From: Pyrinomonadaceae bacterium
Lineage (GTDB): Bacteria; Acidobacteriota; Blastocatellia; Pyrinomonadales; Pyrinomonadaceae
Direction of reading: 5' to 3'
DNA: 59,317 nucleotides
NCBI GenBank assembly: GCA_025922875.1
Contig: JAICGZ010000004.1
Location: 1 to 59,317 of the forward strand
The notes under the pieces are model-generated. The model did not search any database. It saw only the letters and a program-made list of their open reading frames with translations, and was not told the origin of the DNA. Both the position numbers and the translations under genes were made by a program. Position 1 is the first letter of the stretch. Every line of letters begins with the position of its first letter. This document shows positions 11,064 to 22,300 of the stretch, one piece after another.

Positions 11064-11789
11064 ATGGTAAATGCGGAATCGACGACAGGGGAATTGGCTA
11101 CACGATTTGCGCACGTTCGCGCCCAAATCGTAGGGGCTGCCCAGCGCTGCGGCCGTGCAGCGGATGACGTCAAGCTGATTGCCATCAGCAAAACGCATCC
11201 GTCGTCTGCGGTAAGGGAACTGATTGAGCTTGGAGCAACGGACATCGGAGAGAATCGCGTCCAGGAGGCTGAAGCTAAGATTGCGGAAGTGGGTCGAGAT
11301 AAGGTGCGCTGGCATTTGGTTGGGCACCTTCAGGCAAACAAGGCACGGCGGGCGGTCGACCTCTTTGATGTCATTCACTCGCTCGACTCGATAGACTTAG
11401 CACGGCGCCTGGATCGTTTGTGTATGGAGAAACAAAGAGAAAATTTGTCCGTACTAATTCAGGTAGACTTGGGCCACGAAGAGACGAAGTCAGGTATTGA
11501 AGAAGCAGGGTTGGGTGAGTTGGCTGAAACGCTTGGTTCGCTTGAGCGACTCCAGTTTGTCGGGTTGATGACATTGCCGCCTTTTTTCGAGAATCCGGAA
11601 CATAGCCGTCCCTTCTTTCGACGGTTGCGCGAGCTGCGTGATGAACTTGCCGGTCGCGGAATGTTTGGAGATCGGCAAGGTGAATTGTCGATGGGTATGA
11701 CACATGATTTCGCAGTTGCGATCGAAGAGGGAGCGACGATGGTACGGATCGGCACGGCCATATTCGGCGAACGCTCCAGCAGACACTGA
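11064..11789 (+). CDS. yggS: YggS/PROSC-family PLP-binding protein
   Basis: LIAISKTHPSSAVRELIELGATDIGENRVQEA, WHLVGHLQANKAR, LSMGMTHDFAVAIEEGATMVRIGTAIFG. Confidence 0.96.
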   Translation: MVNAESTTGELATRFAHVRAQIVGAAQRCGRAADDVKLIAISKTHPSSAVRELIELGATDIGENRVQEAEAKIAEVGRDKVRWHLVGHLQANKARRAVDLFDVIHSLDSIDLARRLDRLCMEKQRENLSVLIQVDLGHEETKSGIEEAGLGELAETLGSLERLQFVGLMTLPPFFENPEHSRPFFRRLRELRDELAGRGMFGDRQGELSMGMTHDFAVAIEEGATMVRIGTAIFGERSSRH

Positions 11790-11795
11790 AAAAAT

Positions 11796-12404
11796 ATGCT
11801 CATTATTAGTCGCACCTTTTGGTTTTTGAACTGGGCCATTTCGGCGATTATCGTCGGCGTCATACTGCTCATGGTGGTTCGTTTGATAGTCGATGCAATG
11901 GATTTAAATCCATTTGGATGGATGTCGCGCACGCTTCGCCGGCTTACAGATGGGTTCGTCGTGCCCGTGCGCGGCGGACTACGTGGCTTCGGCGCCGATC
12001 CCAAGTTTGCTCCCCTGGTGGTGATCCTGATAGCGATATTGCTTGGTTATTTCCTTTTGCAACTGGTGGGAACTATCGGGGGCACGCTTATTGGCGTATT
12101 GCAGAGTCTACAGAATGGGGCAATGATCGCGGTGCTCGGTTTTATTCTTTACGGATTACTGTCGATCTACATTCTTTTGATCATTATTCGAATCGTGTTT
12201 TCGTGGGCGATGATTAGCTATACGAATCGCATCATGCGTTTTTTAGTTGATGCGACTGAGCCATTGCTCGGGCCGTTGCGGCGCGTCATTCCGCCGCTGG
12301 GATGGTTGGACATCTCTCCTCTGGTCGCGTTTTTGATCCTGTGGCTCTTTCAGGCGGCAGTCGCGGGAACGTTGTTGCGCGGCGCCACTATTCAGGCTTT
12401 TTGA
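11796..12404 (+). CDS. YggT-family membrane protein
   Basis: Multiple TM segments; YGGT-like IRIVFSWAMISYTNRIMRFLVDATEPLLGPLRRVIPPLGWLDISPLVAFLIL; follows yggS. Confidence 0.9.
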   Translation: MLIISRTFWFLNWAISAIIVGVILLMVVRLIVDAMDLNPFGWMSRTLRRLTDGFVVPVRGGLRGFGADPKFAPLVVILIAILLGYFLLQLVGTIGGTLIGVLQSLQNGAMIAVLGFILYGLLSIYILLIIIRIVFSWAMISYTNRIMRFLVDATEPLLGPLRRVIPPLGWLDISPLVAFLILWLFQAAVAGTLLRGATIQAF

Positions 12405-12408
12405 TCTA

Positions 12409-12500
12409 GCCACAACAAGGCACAGAATGCACAAAATGAGTAAAAGAAAACGTACACGTCAGTACTTATCTGTTTGTGTGCTTTTTGCGCCTTTTGTGGC
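12409..12500. repeat. intergenic palindrome, CCACAAAG family
   Basis: GCCACAACAAGGCACAGAATGCACAAAATG...TGTTTGTGTGCTTTTTGCGCCTTTTGTGGC. Confidence 0.85.
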
Positions 12501-12517
12501 TAAACAGTTTTGAGGCA

Positions 12518-15430
12518 ATGATGGAGACGGTGGCCCATTACAGGATTCTTGAGAAGCTCGGCGCGGGCGGGATGGGCGAGGTCTATCTTGCCGAAGACAT
12601 GAAGCTCGGACGCAAAGTCGCAATCAAGATCCTCAGTGAGGAATTCACCACCAATAAAGATCGACTGCATCGCTTCGAGCAGGAAGCTTCCGCGGCGTCT
12701 AATCTCAATCATCCAAACATTCTCACGATTCACGAAGTCGGTACCGATAATGGCCGTCATTACATCGCGACCGAATTTATCGATGGCGTCACGCTGCGCC
12801 GGAAGGCAGCAGGACCACAACTCGAGATGCCGGAGATCCTCGATATCGCGATCCAGGTTGCAAGCGCGCTCGAAGAAGCTCATGCCGCCGGTATCGTGCA
12901 CCGCGATATCAAGCCAGACAACATCATGGTGCGTCGTAACGGCTACGTGAAAGTGTTGGATTTTGGCCTGGCGAAATTGACTGAGACTGTCGACAGAAGC
13001 CCGCTCGATGCTGAAGCCGCGACCAGAGTGATGGTCCAAACTGACGCCGGCGTCGTGATGGGCACCTCGCATTACATGTCGCCTGAACAAGCGCGCGGCA
13101 AACCTGTCGATGCACGGAGCGATATCTGGAGTCTGGGCGCTGTGATCTACGAGCTGGTTGCGGGTCGAACGCCTTTCGAAGGCGAAACGTCAACCGACGT
13201 CGTCGTTGCGATCACGCAAAAGGAGCCGCCGCCACTCGCGCGTTTTGCGCCGAACGTGCCCGCGGAGCTTGATTGGATCGTGATGAAGGCGCTCCGGAAG
13301 GATCGCGACGAGCGTTATCAAACAGCCAAAGAACTTCTTACCGATTTGCGACGGTTGAAACAGCGCCTCGAGTTTGAATCGGAGCTGGAGAGATCGGCAG
13401 CGCCCGGCAGCTTCAGCGGATCGCGAATCAGTGCGCTGCCAACTACTCCCGAACGTGCCGTACCAACTGCTGAAAAGACCATTACACACGTTTCGAGTGC
13501 TGAGTACATCGCGAGCGGAATCAAACGGCATAAAATTGCTGCCGCCGTTATTGCCGTTGTGGTCGTAGCGCTGATTGGTTCAGCCTTTTACCTGTACAAA
13601 CGCAACTCCAACCGGCTTACCGATCGAGACACGGTCCTGCTTACCGATTTTATCAACACAACTGGTGAGCCGGTTTTCGACGGTACATTGAAGCAGGCAC
13701 TGGCGGTGCATCTTGGTCAAACACCGTTCTTGAATTTGTTTCCCGAAGAGCGTGTGCGCGAAACACTGCGTTTCATGGGCCGTTCACCCGACGATCGAAT
13801 CACGAAGGACGTTGGCCGCGAGATTTGCGAACGTCAGGGAATCAAGGCGATGCTGACCGGATCGATCGCGAGTCTCGGCAGTCATTACGTCATCACGTTG
13901 GAAGCGATGGATCCGCGTTCTGGTAATTCGATTGCGCGTGAGCAGATCGAGGCTGAGAGCAAAGAGAAAGTTCTTTCATCATTGGGGACGGCCGCGTCGA
14001 ACCTGCGACAGGAGCTTGGTGAATCGCTGAGTTCTATCAAGAAGTACGACGTGAGTATCGAGCAGGCTACGACTTCTTCGTTGGAAGCCTTGAAGGCGTT
14101 TGCGATGGGTAACGAAGAACGCGCTCGAGGACGCCCCCGAGAGTCGTTGACGTTTTACAAGCGCGCCGTCGAGATCGATCCAAACTTTGCAATGGCCTGG
14201 GCCCGCATCGGAGTCCACTACGGCAACTTCGAACAGGTGGAAACGGCGAAGGAGTATGTGCAGAAGGCCTACGATCTACGTGATCGCGTGAGCGAACGCG
14301 AACGATTCTACATCGCGGAAAAGTACTACACCTACATTACGGGTGAGATCGACAAGATAATCGAAACGCTGCAAACGTGGGCGCGCCTTTATCCGAACGA
14401 CTTCATCCCGCATAACAATCTGGCAATCAACTACAAGTATCTGGGGCGATATGAGGAAGCGTTGAAAGAAGGCCTCGAAGCGGTAAGACTGAGTCCGAAC
14501 AACGTCAACGCCAGAGACAACGTGATCTCCAGTTTTATTGCCCTCGGACGTTTCGACGAAGCAGAGCAGGCGACACGAGAAGGTCAAAAGATCAATCCGG
14601 ATGCGCTAAACGTCCACTTCAATAATTACTTCTTAGCTTTTTTCCGGCGCGATCAGGCGGGAATGGATCGCGAGGTGCAATGGGCCAAAGGCCGCCCGGA
14701 AGAGGCGGAATTTACGGTGATTGTAAGTGCGACCGCGATGTATTTTGGAAAACAGAAGCAGGCCGATGAACTAAAGAAACGCGCGGTAGAAATGTTGAAG
14801 AGCCAGAATCGTACTGAGACCGCGGCGACCGTATTGAACGCTTTAGCCGGCGAACTGGCAATTGTGGGTAGGTGCGAACAAGCCAAAGACGAGGCGAAGG
14901 CGTCTATGAACCTGGTCCGCGCTCAAATGACTCTGGCGAGGGCAGCTATGGTTTATGGCGCCTGCGGTGAGCAAAGTCAGGCGCAGTCGTTGCTCGATGA
15001 AGCGCGAACAGCCTATCCGAAGAATACAGTAATCGCCACTATGGTTACACCGTTAGTGGGCGCCGGCATTGAGAAGAGCCGGGGCAACTTCGCACAGGCT
15101 GTTCAGTTGATGGAGTCTGTTCGCAGTTATGAACGGGGTGCGATCCTTGGCATGTCTGTGAATTACGTTAGAGGAAATCTGTATTTGCAGCAGCGCATGG
15201 GTACTGAGGCAGCGAGGGAATTCCAAAAGATCATAGACCACCCCGGAATTGATTTCTTTTCTCCGGCGCATGCGCTCGCACACCTCGGCATCGGGCGCGC
15301 CGCGGCAATCAACGGCGATACCGCTGGGGCGCGCAAGGCCTATCAGGATTTCTTTGCACTCTGGAAAGACGCGGACGCGGACCTGCCAGTGCTGGTTCAG
15401 GCACGGAAGGAATACGAGCAGTTGAAGTAG
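12518..15430 (+). CDS. Ser/Thr protein kinase with TM segment and TPR region
   Basis: GAGGMGEVYLA, VAIKIL, HRDIKPDNIM, DFGLAKL, MSPEQARG; TM near residue 350 then TPR repeats. Confidence 0.95.
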   Translation: MMETVAHYRILEKLGAGGMGEVYLAEDMKLGRKVAIKILSEEFTTNKDRLHRFEQEASAASNLNHPNILTIHEVGTDNGRHYIATEFIDGVTLRRKAAGPQLEMPEILDIAIQVASALEEAHAAGIVHRDIKPDNIMVRRNGYVKVLDFGLAKLTETVDRSPLDAEAATRVMVQTDAGVVMGTSHYMSPEQARGKPVDARSDIWSLGAVIYELVAGRTPFEGETSTDVVVAITQKEPPPLARFAPNVPAELDWIVMKALRKDRDERYQTAKELLTDLRRLKQRLEFESELERSAAPGSFSGSRISALPTTPERAVPTAEKTITHVSSAEYIASGIKRHKIAAAVIAVVVVALIGSAFYLYKRNSNRLTDRDTVLLTDFINTTGEPVFDGTLKQALAVHLGQTPFLNLFPEERVRETLRFMGRSPDDRITKDVGREICERQGIKAMLTGSIASLGSHYVITLEAMDPRSGNSIAREQIEAESKEKVLSSLGTAASNLRQELGESLSSIKKYDVSIEQATTSSLEALKAFAMGNEERARGRPRESLTFYKRAVEIDPNFAMAWARIGVHYGNFEQVETAKEYVQKAYDLRDRVSERERFYIAEKYYTYITGEIDKIIETLQTWARLYPNDFIPHNNLAINYKYLGRYEEALKEGLEAVRLSPNNVNARDNVISSFIALGRFDEAEQATREGQKINPDALNVHFNNYFLAFFRRDQAGMDREVQWAKGRPEEAEFTVIVSATAMYFGKQKQADELKKRAVEMLKSQNRTETAATVLNALAGELAIVGRCEQAKDEAKASMNLVRAQMTLARAAMVYGACGEQSQAQSLLDEARTAYPKNTVIATMVTPLVGAGIEKSRGNFAQAVQLMESVRSYERGAILGMSVNYVRGNLYLQQRMGTEAAREFQKIIDHPGIDFFSPAHALAHLGIGRAAAINGDTAGARKAYQDFFALWKDADADLPVLVQARKEYEQLK

Positions 15431-15442
15431 GCTAGGATGTTT

Positions 15443-15474
15443 GAGGGCGCCTCCTTGGAGGCACCCTCGATTTT
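15443..15474 (+). terminator. putative Rho-independent terminator
   Basis: GAGGGCGCCTCCTTGGAGGCACCCTCGATTTT, long stem with one mismatch and short T tract. Confidence 0.7.
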
Positions 15475-15535
15475 GGGTGGCCTTGTGATATATTCCAGTC
15501 CCTGACAACCCACATATCAGAAGGATCTGAATCCA

Positions 15536-16279
15536 ATGTCCGGACATTCTAAATGGCATAGTATCAAGCACAAGAAAGGCGCGCTCGACGCCAAGCGCGG
15601 CAAACTATTCACGAAGTTTATTAAAGAGATCACGGTCGCTGCGCGCACGGGCGGCGGCGATCCCGAAGGCAACGCGCGTTTGCGCAAGGCGATCCTCGAC
15701 GCGAAGGGCGGCAACATGCCAAACGACACGATTGAGCGCGCGATCCGTCGTGGCACCGGTGAAGAAGAGGGCGTCAACTACGAAGAGATCACTTATGAAG
15801 GTTATGGTCCAGGCGGCGTCGCGTTGTTGATTCAATCGATGACCGATAATCGCAACCGCACGGTCGCTGAGATTCGTCACATATTCTCGAAGAACGGCGG
15901 CAACCTCGGTGAGAGTGGTTCAGTCGGCTGGATGTTTGAAAAGAAGGGTTACATCGTTGTCGAAAAGGCAGGACGATCCGAGGAAGAACTTTTTGAACTG
16001 GCTATCGAGGCCGGCGCCGACGATCTTCGCGATGACGAAGACAACTTCGAGATCATCACTTCTCCCGAGGCGTTCGAAGGAGTGTCGGCGGCGCTGAAGA
16101 AAGCCGGTATCGAACCACAAGTCGCGGAGGTCGAGATGGTGCCGCAGAACTACGTGCGGCTCGAAGGATCAGACGCGCGGCAGATGTTGAAGCTGATGGA
16201 AGCGCTGGAAGATCATGATGACGTGCAGAAGGTCTCGGCGAATTTTGATATCAGCGAAGCTGACATGGCGGCTGTTTAA
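15536..16279 (+). CDS. yebC: YebC/PmpR-family transcriptional regulator
   Basis: [32 protein letters not shown], full length 247 aa. Confidence 0.98.
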   Translation: MSGHSKWHSIKHKKGALDAKRGKLFTKFIKEITVAARTGGGDPEGNARLRKAILDAKGGNMPNDTIERAIRRGTGEEEGVNYEEITYEGYGPGGVALLIQSMTDNRNRTVAEIRHIFSKNGGNLGESGSVGWMFEKKGYIVVEKAGRSEEELFELAIEAGADDLRDDEDNFEIITSPEAFEGVSAALKKAGIEPQVAEVEMVPQNYVRLEGSDARQMLKLMEALEDHDDVQKVSANFDISEADMAAV

Positions 16280-16380
16280 GCCGCGGATTACGCAGCTGAA
16301 CACGGATAGGAAAGCCTCTATGAGAGGAAACTTTTTTGCTCCTCTTTCTGATCTGCGGCATCCGCCGAAATCTGCGGCTC
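16278..16380. repeat. palindromic repeat, CCGCGGATT family, overlapping the 3' end of the glucan synthase gene
   Basis: AAGCCGCGGATTACGCAGCTGAACACGGAT...ATCTGCGGCATCCGCCGAAATCTGCGGCT. Confidence 0.65.
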
Positions 16381-19300
16381 ACCCATCACAATCCTAACAT
16401 TGTGCGTCTTCTCGTCGTCGACTACGGTGAACGCTGAGTCCGTTTGCACCACGCCATCCACTTCAACATTCACCACTCCACGACTAACACCAAGCGGATT
16501 CTCGACCTTGATCCGGTAGACCGCGCCGCCGCGCCGGTAAGTGATCTCAAAGTCGCGCCACCAACGCGGCACACAAGGATTAATCTCTAAACGATCCTTC
16601 TGGAGTTTGAAACCAAGTATCGACTCGAGCCCGGCCCGATACATCCAGCCCGCCGACCCCGTATACCACGTCCAGCCGCCACGGCCATTGTGAGGAGGCA
16701 CCGCATACACATCGCCCACTGCGACGTAAGGCTCGACTTTGTATTTGTGCAGGCCGGCGCGCGTTGACGAGTGATTGATCGGATTTAGCAGCGCAAACAG
16801 TTCACCGGCGCGCTCACCATCGCCCAGCATCGAATAGGCAATCATGGTCCAGATCGCCGCGTGAGTATATTGCCCGCCGTTCTCACGCACGCCCGGAACG
16901 TATCCTTTTATATAACCCGGATTGAGACTGCCTTTATCAAACGGCGGGGTGAACAGGATCACCAATCCGTCACCACGCCGGATCAGGTATTCCTCAACAG
17001 CGGCCATCGCGCGTCCCATGCGATACGGATCTGACGCGCCCGAGATCACTGACCACGACTGCGCGATCGAATCGATGCGACACTCTTCATTTCGCGCGGA
17101 GCCGAGCGGTGTACCGTCGTCGAAATAAGCACGCCGGTACCAGTCGCCGTCCCAGGCTTTTTCTTCGAGCGCTTTTCTCAGATTTTCCAGGTGTCTGCGA
17201 TAACGATTGCCGCGCGCTTTCTGTTTTCGTGCGTCCACGTGCGGTGTGAACGCAGCGATCGTCGTGTAAAGAAACCAACCAAGCCAGACGCTCTCGCCTT
17301 TGCCAAGATGTCCGACACGATTCATGCCGTCGTTCCAATCGCCGCCGCCCATCAAAGGCAAACCGTGCTTGCCGACTGCCAGGCTGCGATCGATAGCACG
17401 CGCGCAATGTTCGTAAATCGATGCCGACTCTTCGGACACTTGCGGTTGAGTGTAGCTCTCGAGTTCATCTCCCGATAGCAACGGCTGGTCGAGGAAGGGA
17501 ACTACCTCGTCCAAAACCGAAGCGTCGCCGGTGATATTGACGTAGACTGAGGTAACGAAGGGCAGCCAAACAAGATCGTCGGAGATCTTTGTACGCACAC
17601 CGCGTCCACTCGGTGGATGCCACCAGTGTTGCACGTCACCTTCCTTAAACTGGTGTGCTGCCGCGAGGAGAATTTGTGCTCGCGCAATTTCAGGGCTGCT
17701 GTAGATCAGCGCCATAACGTCCTGCAGCTGATCGCGAAAACCGAATGCGCCACCTGATTGATAGAAAGCGGTGCGCGCCCAGACGCGACACGACAGCGCC
17801 TGATAGAGAAGCCACCGGTTGAGCATGATGTCCAAAGCCGTATCCGGTGTTCTGACTTCGATCGTGCCGAGAAGCCGGTCCCAGTGGCCCAACACCTTTT
17901 CGAATGCCGCGTTGACGGGTCCTGCCTGGCGAAAGTTTGCGACGAGCGATTGTGCGGCCGTCTTCGACTCCGCCTCGCCCAGTAAAAAGATGATTTCGCG
18001 AGCTTCATTCGGCGCGAGCTCGATGCTTGTTTGGATTGCGGCGCAGGGATCCAATCCTGCCCCATCTCTGCCGGCCAAACCTGTCCGCCGCAGCGCGGCC
18101 GGTGTTTCCAGCGAACTGTTGCGGCCAATGAACTCCTTGCGGTCGCACGTCGCGCTGGAGATATTTTCACTTGTCGCAAAGAACGCCATGCGATCCGCAA
18201 ACTCGTTGTTGAAGGGGTTCTTTGCAAATATAGTGGACGCTGGTGCATCGATCTCAGTGATGATGTAAGGCGCCGAGGACGATCTCGAAACGCCAAGCAC
18301 GAGCTCGTTGTAGTTAGTGATCGTCAGTCTTCGTTTTCTGCCAGTGCGGTTGCGCAAACGCAACAGCGATATCTTCACTGGAGCATCGAGCGGCGCAAAG
18401 ACGAGCAGTTCCTGAGATATGCCGTGACTGGTATGTTCGAAGACGCTGTAGCCTTGTCCATGCCTGATAATGTACGGCTCACGCTCGCGAATCGGTAGAG
18501 GCGTGACGGACCATATCGAGCCCGAATCTTCATCGCGAAGATAAACCACTTCTCCAGACGGATCGCTGACCGCGTCGTTGGACCAGGGCGTCAGGCGATT
18601 CTCACGACTGTTGAGTGACCACGTACAACCACCGCCAGTTTCGGTAATCTGAAACCCAAACTCCACTGCGTTTCCGATCACGTTGCACCATGGCGCGGGT
18701 GTCCACTGTTCGGAGCCGAGCACGGTGACGTATTCGCGCCCGCCCTGGTGAAAGCCGCCGAGACCGTTGAAGAAGGAGAGATCGGGAGGCGCAACAGTTA
18801 TTTCGGGATATGTTTGCGAAGGCAACCGCGGCACAAACGGCGGCGGTAACGGCTCTTCAACTCGTCGCCGTTCAATCTGAGCCTCAAACGAGCCACGCTC
18901 CGCGACAACGACCACACGCGCCACAGCATGCAAGAGAATGCGATCGGCTTCCGGAATTTGATCGGCTTGCCGCAAATAAACACCGCCCGGTTTGTCCTGC
19001 AACGCCTGCAACCCGCTGGTGCGAACGATCGTGTCCAGTTCCTGTTGTAGCGACTGAAGATAACTCGTCGGCGTGTCGTTCAGGATCACGAGATCGGTTT
19101 TCAAGCCTTTGTAGTGCAGGTACTCGTGGCCGCGGACAAGCTTCCTCACTGTTCGCATGTCACCGGCCTTGTTGATCCTGACGACGACAATCGGCAGATC
19201 GCCGCTGATGCCATACGCCCAAAGACTCGATTGTGCTTTCGTGTTGAGAGCGAGTACGTGCGGTGTTGGCCGCAGTGAAGGATCGGAATAGACGATGCGC

Positions 19301-22300
19301 GCCGCGAGACGTTGAAACAGGTGCGCTTCTTCCGAATCGATCTTGAGGTGACTCATCTCGACCTGTGCCTTGGTCCAGGCCAGACGAAGCTCGCGTTCGA
19401 AGATGTTTGGATCGTGATACTTGTCAGCTAGGGCAAGCGCTTCTTCACGCGAATGCGCGACGGCCGTGCTGAACGTGCAGCTAACCGTTTGATTAGGTTG
19501 AATTCTCACGCGCCGCCGCAAACTGAAAACCGGGTCGAGCACTGCGCCTGTGGTATTAGAAAGCGGACGATCTTCCATTACCGCGATCGGGTTATTTACT
19601 GTTCGTCCGCGTCCAAGAAATCTGCCACGATCTGTTTCATACTGGACCGCGCCGACCAGTTCGCCTTCCGCAACTACCACGTGCACTCCCCAAATCGGGC
19701 GATCCTCAGGCGAGCGCCGGCGCCGGTTGGCCAGAATGGCGTTTTCACTGAGGAAAAATTCAGTCTCAACGAAGAGATTGCTGAATGCCTGGTGTGCAGC
19801 ATCCGCCTCGGGAGTGGCGAGCACAACCTCTGCATAGCTGGTTAATTCAATCTCGCGAACGCGCGTTGAGTTGTTAGTGAGAGATACTCGCCGTACTTCG
19901 GCGTTGTCTTCGGCGGAAACAACGACCTCCATTCGCGTGGAGATGCCTGAGTCAGTGCGGCGAAAGTCTGCTTTGTCTTCTGAAAACGCGACCTGGTACG
20001 ACTGTGGCTTCTGGCGTACCGGCTGATGTCCGGCGGACCAGACCATGCCACTTCGCACATCGCGCAGGTAAACAAATGCACCCCAGTTGTCCCTGGTGAC
20101 GTCTTCGCGCCAACGCGTTACCGCATTCCCTTCGCAACGCGAATAACCTGACCCGGCGGTCGTGATCATTACGTTGTAAGTTCCATTCGAAAGCAACTGT
20201 GTGCGTGGCGTGCTGTAGTCTGCAGTCTCGTAAACACGTGTAATCATACCGAGATTTGTTTGGGCCACCCTTCCGGTCAATACTTCTTCGGCGCGTGGAT
20301 GAGCAGCGGGCACTCCAACTGGAATTCTCTCTTGCAAGAGCAACTCAGTCGCTTGCACCGCAGGGTCCGAGTGAAAACGCCGCTCAGCCAGACCTTCATG
20401 CAGGATATTCGCGAGTGAGACGAGACTCATTCCCTGATGATGAGTCATAAAGGCTCGGATCAGGACTGACTTCTGGCCTTCCGGCAATCGCTCGGCCGTG
20501 TAGTCAACCGACTCGTAGAAGCCGTAGGGACCAAGCGCGCCTTCGTTTTTTAACCGGCGCAGGTTATTCATTGCCGATGCCGGATCGACCGTGACCGCCA
20601 GCATCGTTGCGTAAGGAGCGACGACGAGATCTTCGATCAAGCCACGCTTAAGTCCCAGACCGGGAACGCCGAATGGTCCATACTGATAATTGAATTGAAG
20701 ATCGCGGACGTTGTAAGCAGCTTCTGAAATGCCCCATGGAACACCACGCTCCTGCCCGTAATCAATTTGCCGCTCGACGACTGTTCGGTAAGTCTCCGCT
20801 AATAACGTGGCCGGATAATTACGCATCACTAGTAGCGGCATCAGGTATTCGAACATCGTGCCGGTCCAGGAGATCAGCGCGCGTCCGCCGTCAACCCTGG
20901 TGAGTGCGCGGCCCATGCGGAACCAGTGTTCCTGAGGTACGTCGCCTTTCGCTATACCGACGAAACTCGCGAGGCGTGCCTCTGAAGCGAGCAGATCGTA
21001 ATAAGAGTTGTCGGCCCGTGAGGCGGTGACGTTGTAACCGATCGTAAACAACTTACGCTCGACATCGAAGAGAAACGAGAAGTCCATCTCATCGACGATT
21101 TGATCGCATCGCCGCGCCAGGCGGCTCAGACGCGACAACATGTCTGACGAAGCACGGGCTGATTGTTCCAGCGCCTTTGTCAGTCGCGAAGCTGTTTGAG
21201 CGAGAGCTTCGGACGCGTGCTCCTGCATCGCGGAAAGTTGGACGAGCGCGTTGTCGCAGAGTTGTGGCGCCTCGGCGAGTGTGGGCACGCTTTGCAGAAG
21301 CTTGAGTATTGACGCCCAGTCTTTGTCCGAAGCCGCAGGTTCGGTTTCAATCAGTGGCAGCAAGCGGCACCAGTTGGTGAGCGCTTCGGCATCTCTTACA
21401 CGAGAGCCGACCTGGTGTTGCAGCGCGCCCACCCACGAACGCAATTCTTTGAAACTTATTTCGCCATGCTCCTGGACCAACGCGTTAACGATATCTTCAA
21501 TTTCAGAAGCACGACGTTTCAAAGAATCAAGCAGCACAATCCATGACGACAAACTATCACCGGGATCAGTCTTTAGTAATTGGCGGCAAGCGGCGATCTC
21601 GTCCTGTAACTCCCTCACGGTCACAACTTCAGTGCGTTGTCGAGCACTGCCCAAACGTGCTGCTTCCACCGTAATCGCGTCGATGGTGTCTGTGAATCCC
21701 TGGATAACATACTGATCAAACAACCTGTTTTCAGGAAACTCGATAAAGGCTTGCTTGACTGCGATCAGATGTCCCGCTAGATTGCCGCTATCCACGGTGG
21801 AGATGTATTGCGGCGATAGTGGTTCGAGCGTATTCGTGTTGTACCAGTTGAAATAGTGACCATGAAAGCGTCCCAACTGCGCCATCGTAGAGAACGTCAG
21901 TTCTTCTCGTTCAACTAACTCCAGTGCGCCCACGTAGCCGAGATCGTTCGCCGAGGAGGTAGCCAACAACAACAAGCCGATGTTTGTGGGAGAAGTGCGA
22001 TGCGCTACGACCGGCGTGGGATCTTCCTGAAAATTATCCGGCGGCAACCAGTTGTCTTCAGCGCCTACGAAAGCCTCAAAGAAGCGCCAGGTCCGGCGAA
22101 CAATCAAACGCGCAAACTTCTTGTCTTCCGCGCTCAACAACTTCTGTTCTAACGGTCGCGGTTTGCTAACCCAATAAGCAATCAGCGGCGACACGATCCA
22201 AATCGCGAAGAGCGCGCCCATGACGGGCAGCGCCGCCGGCTTTAGAGTCAAGGTGAGACCAAGCGCAACCAACGTCAACACTAAAGACGGCAGCATGAAC

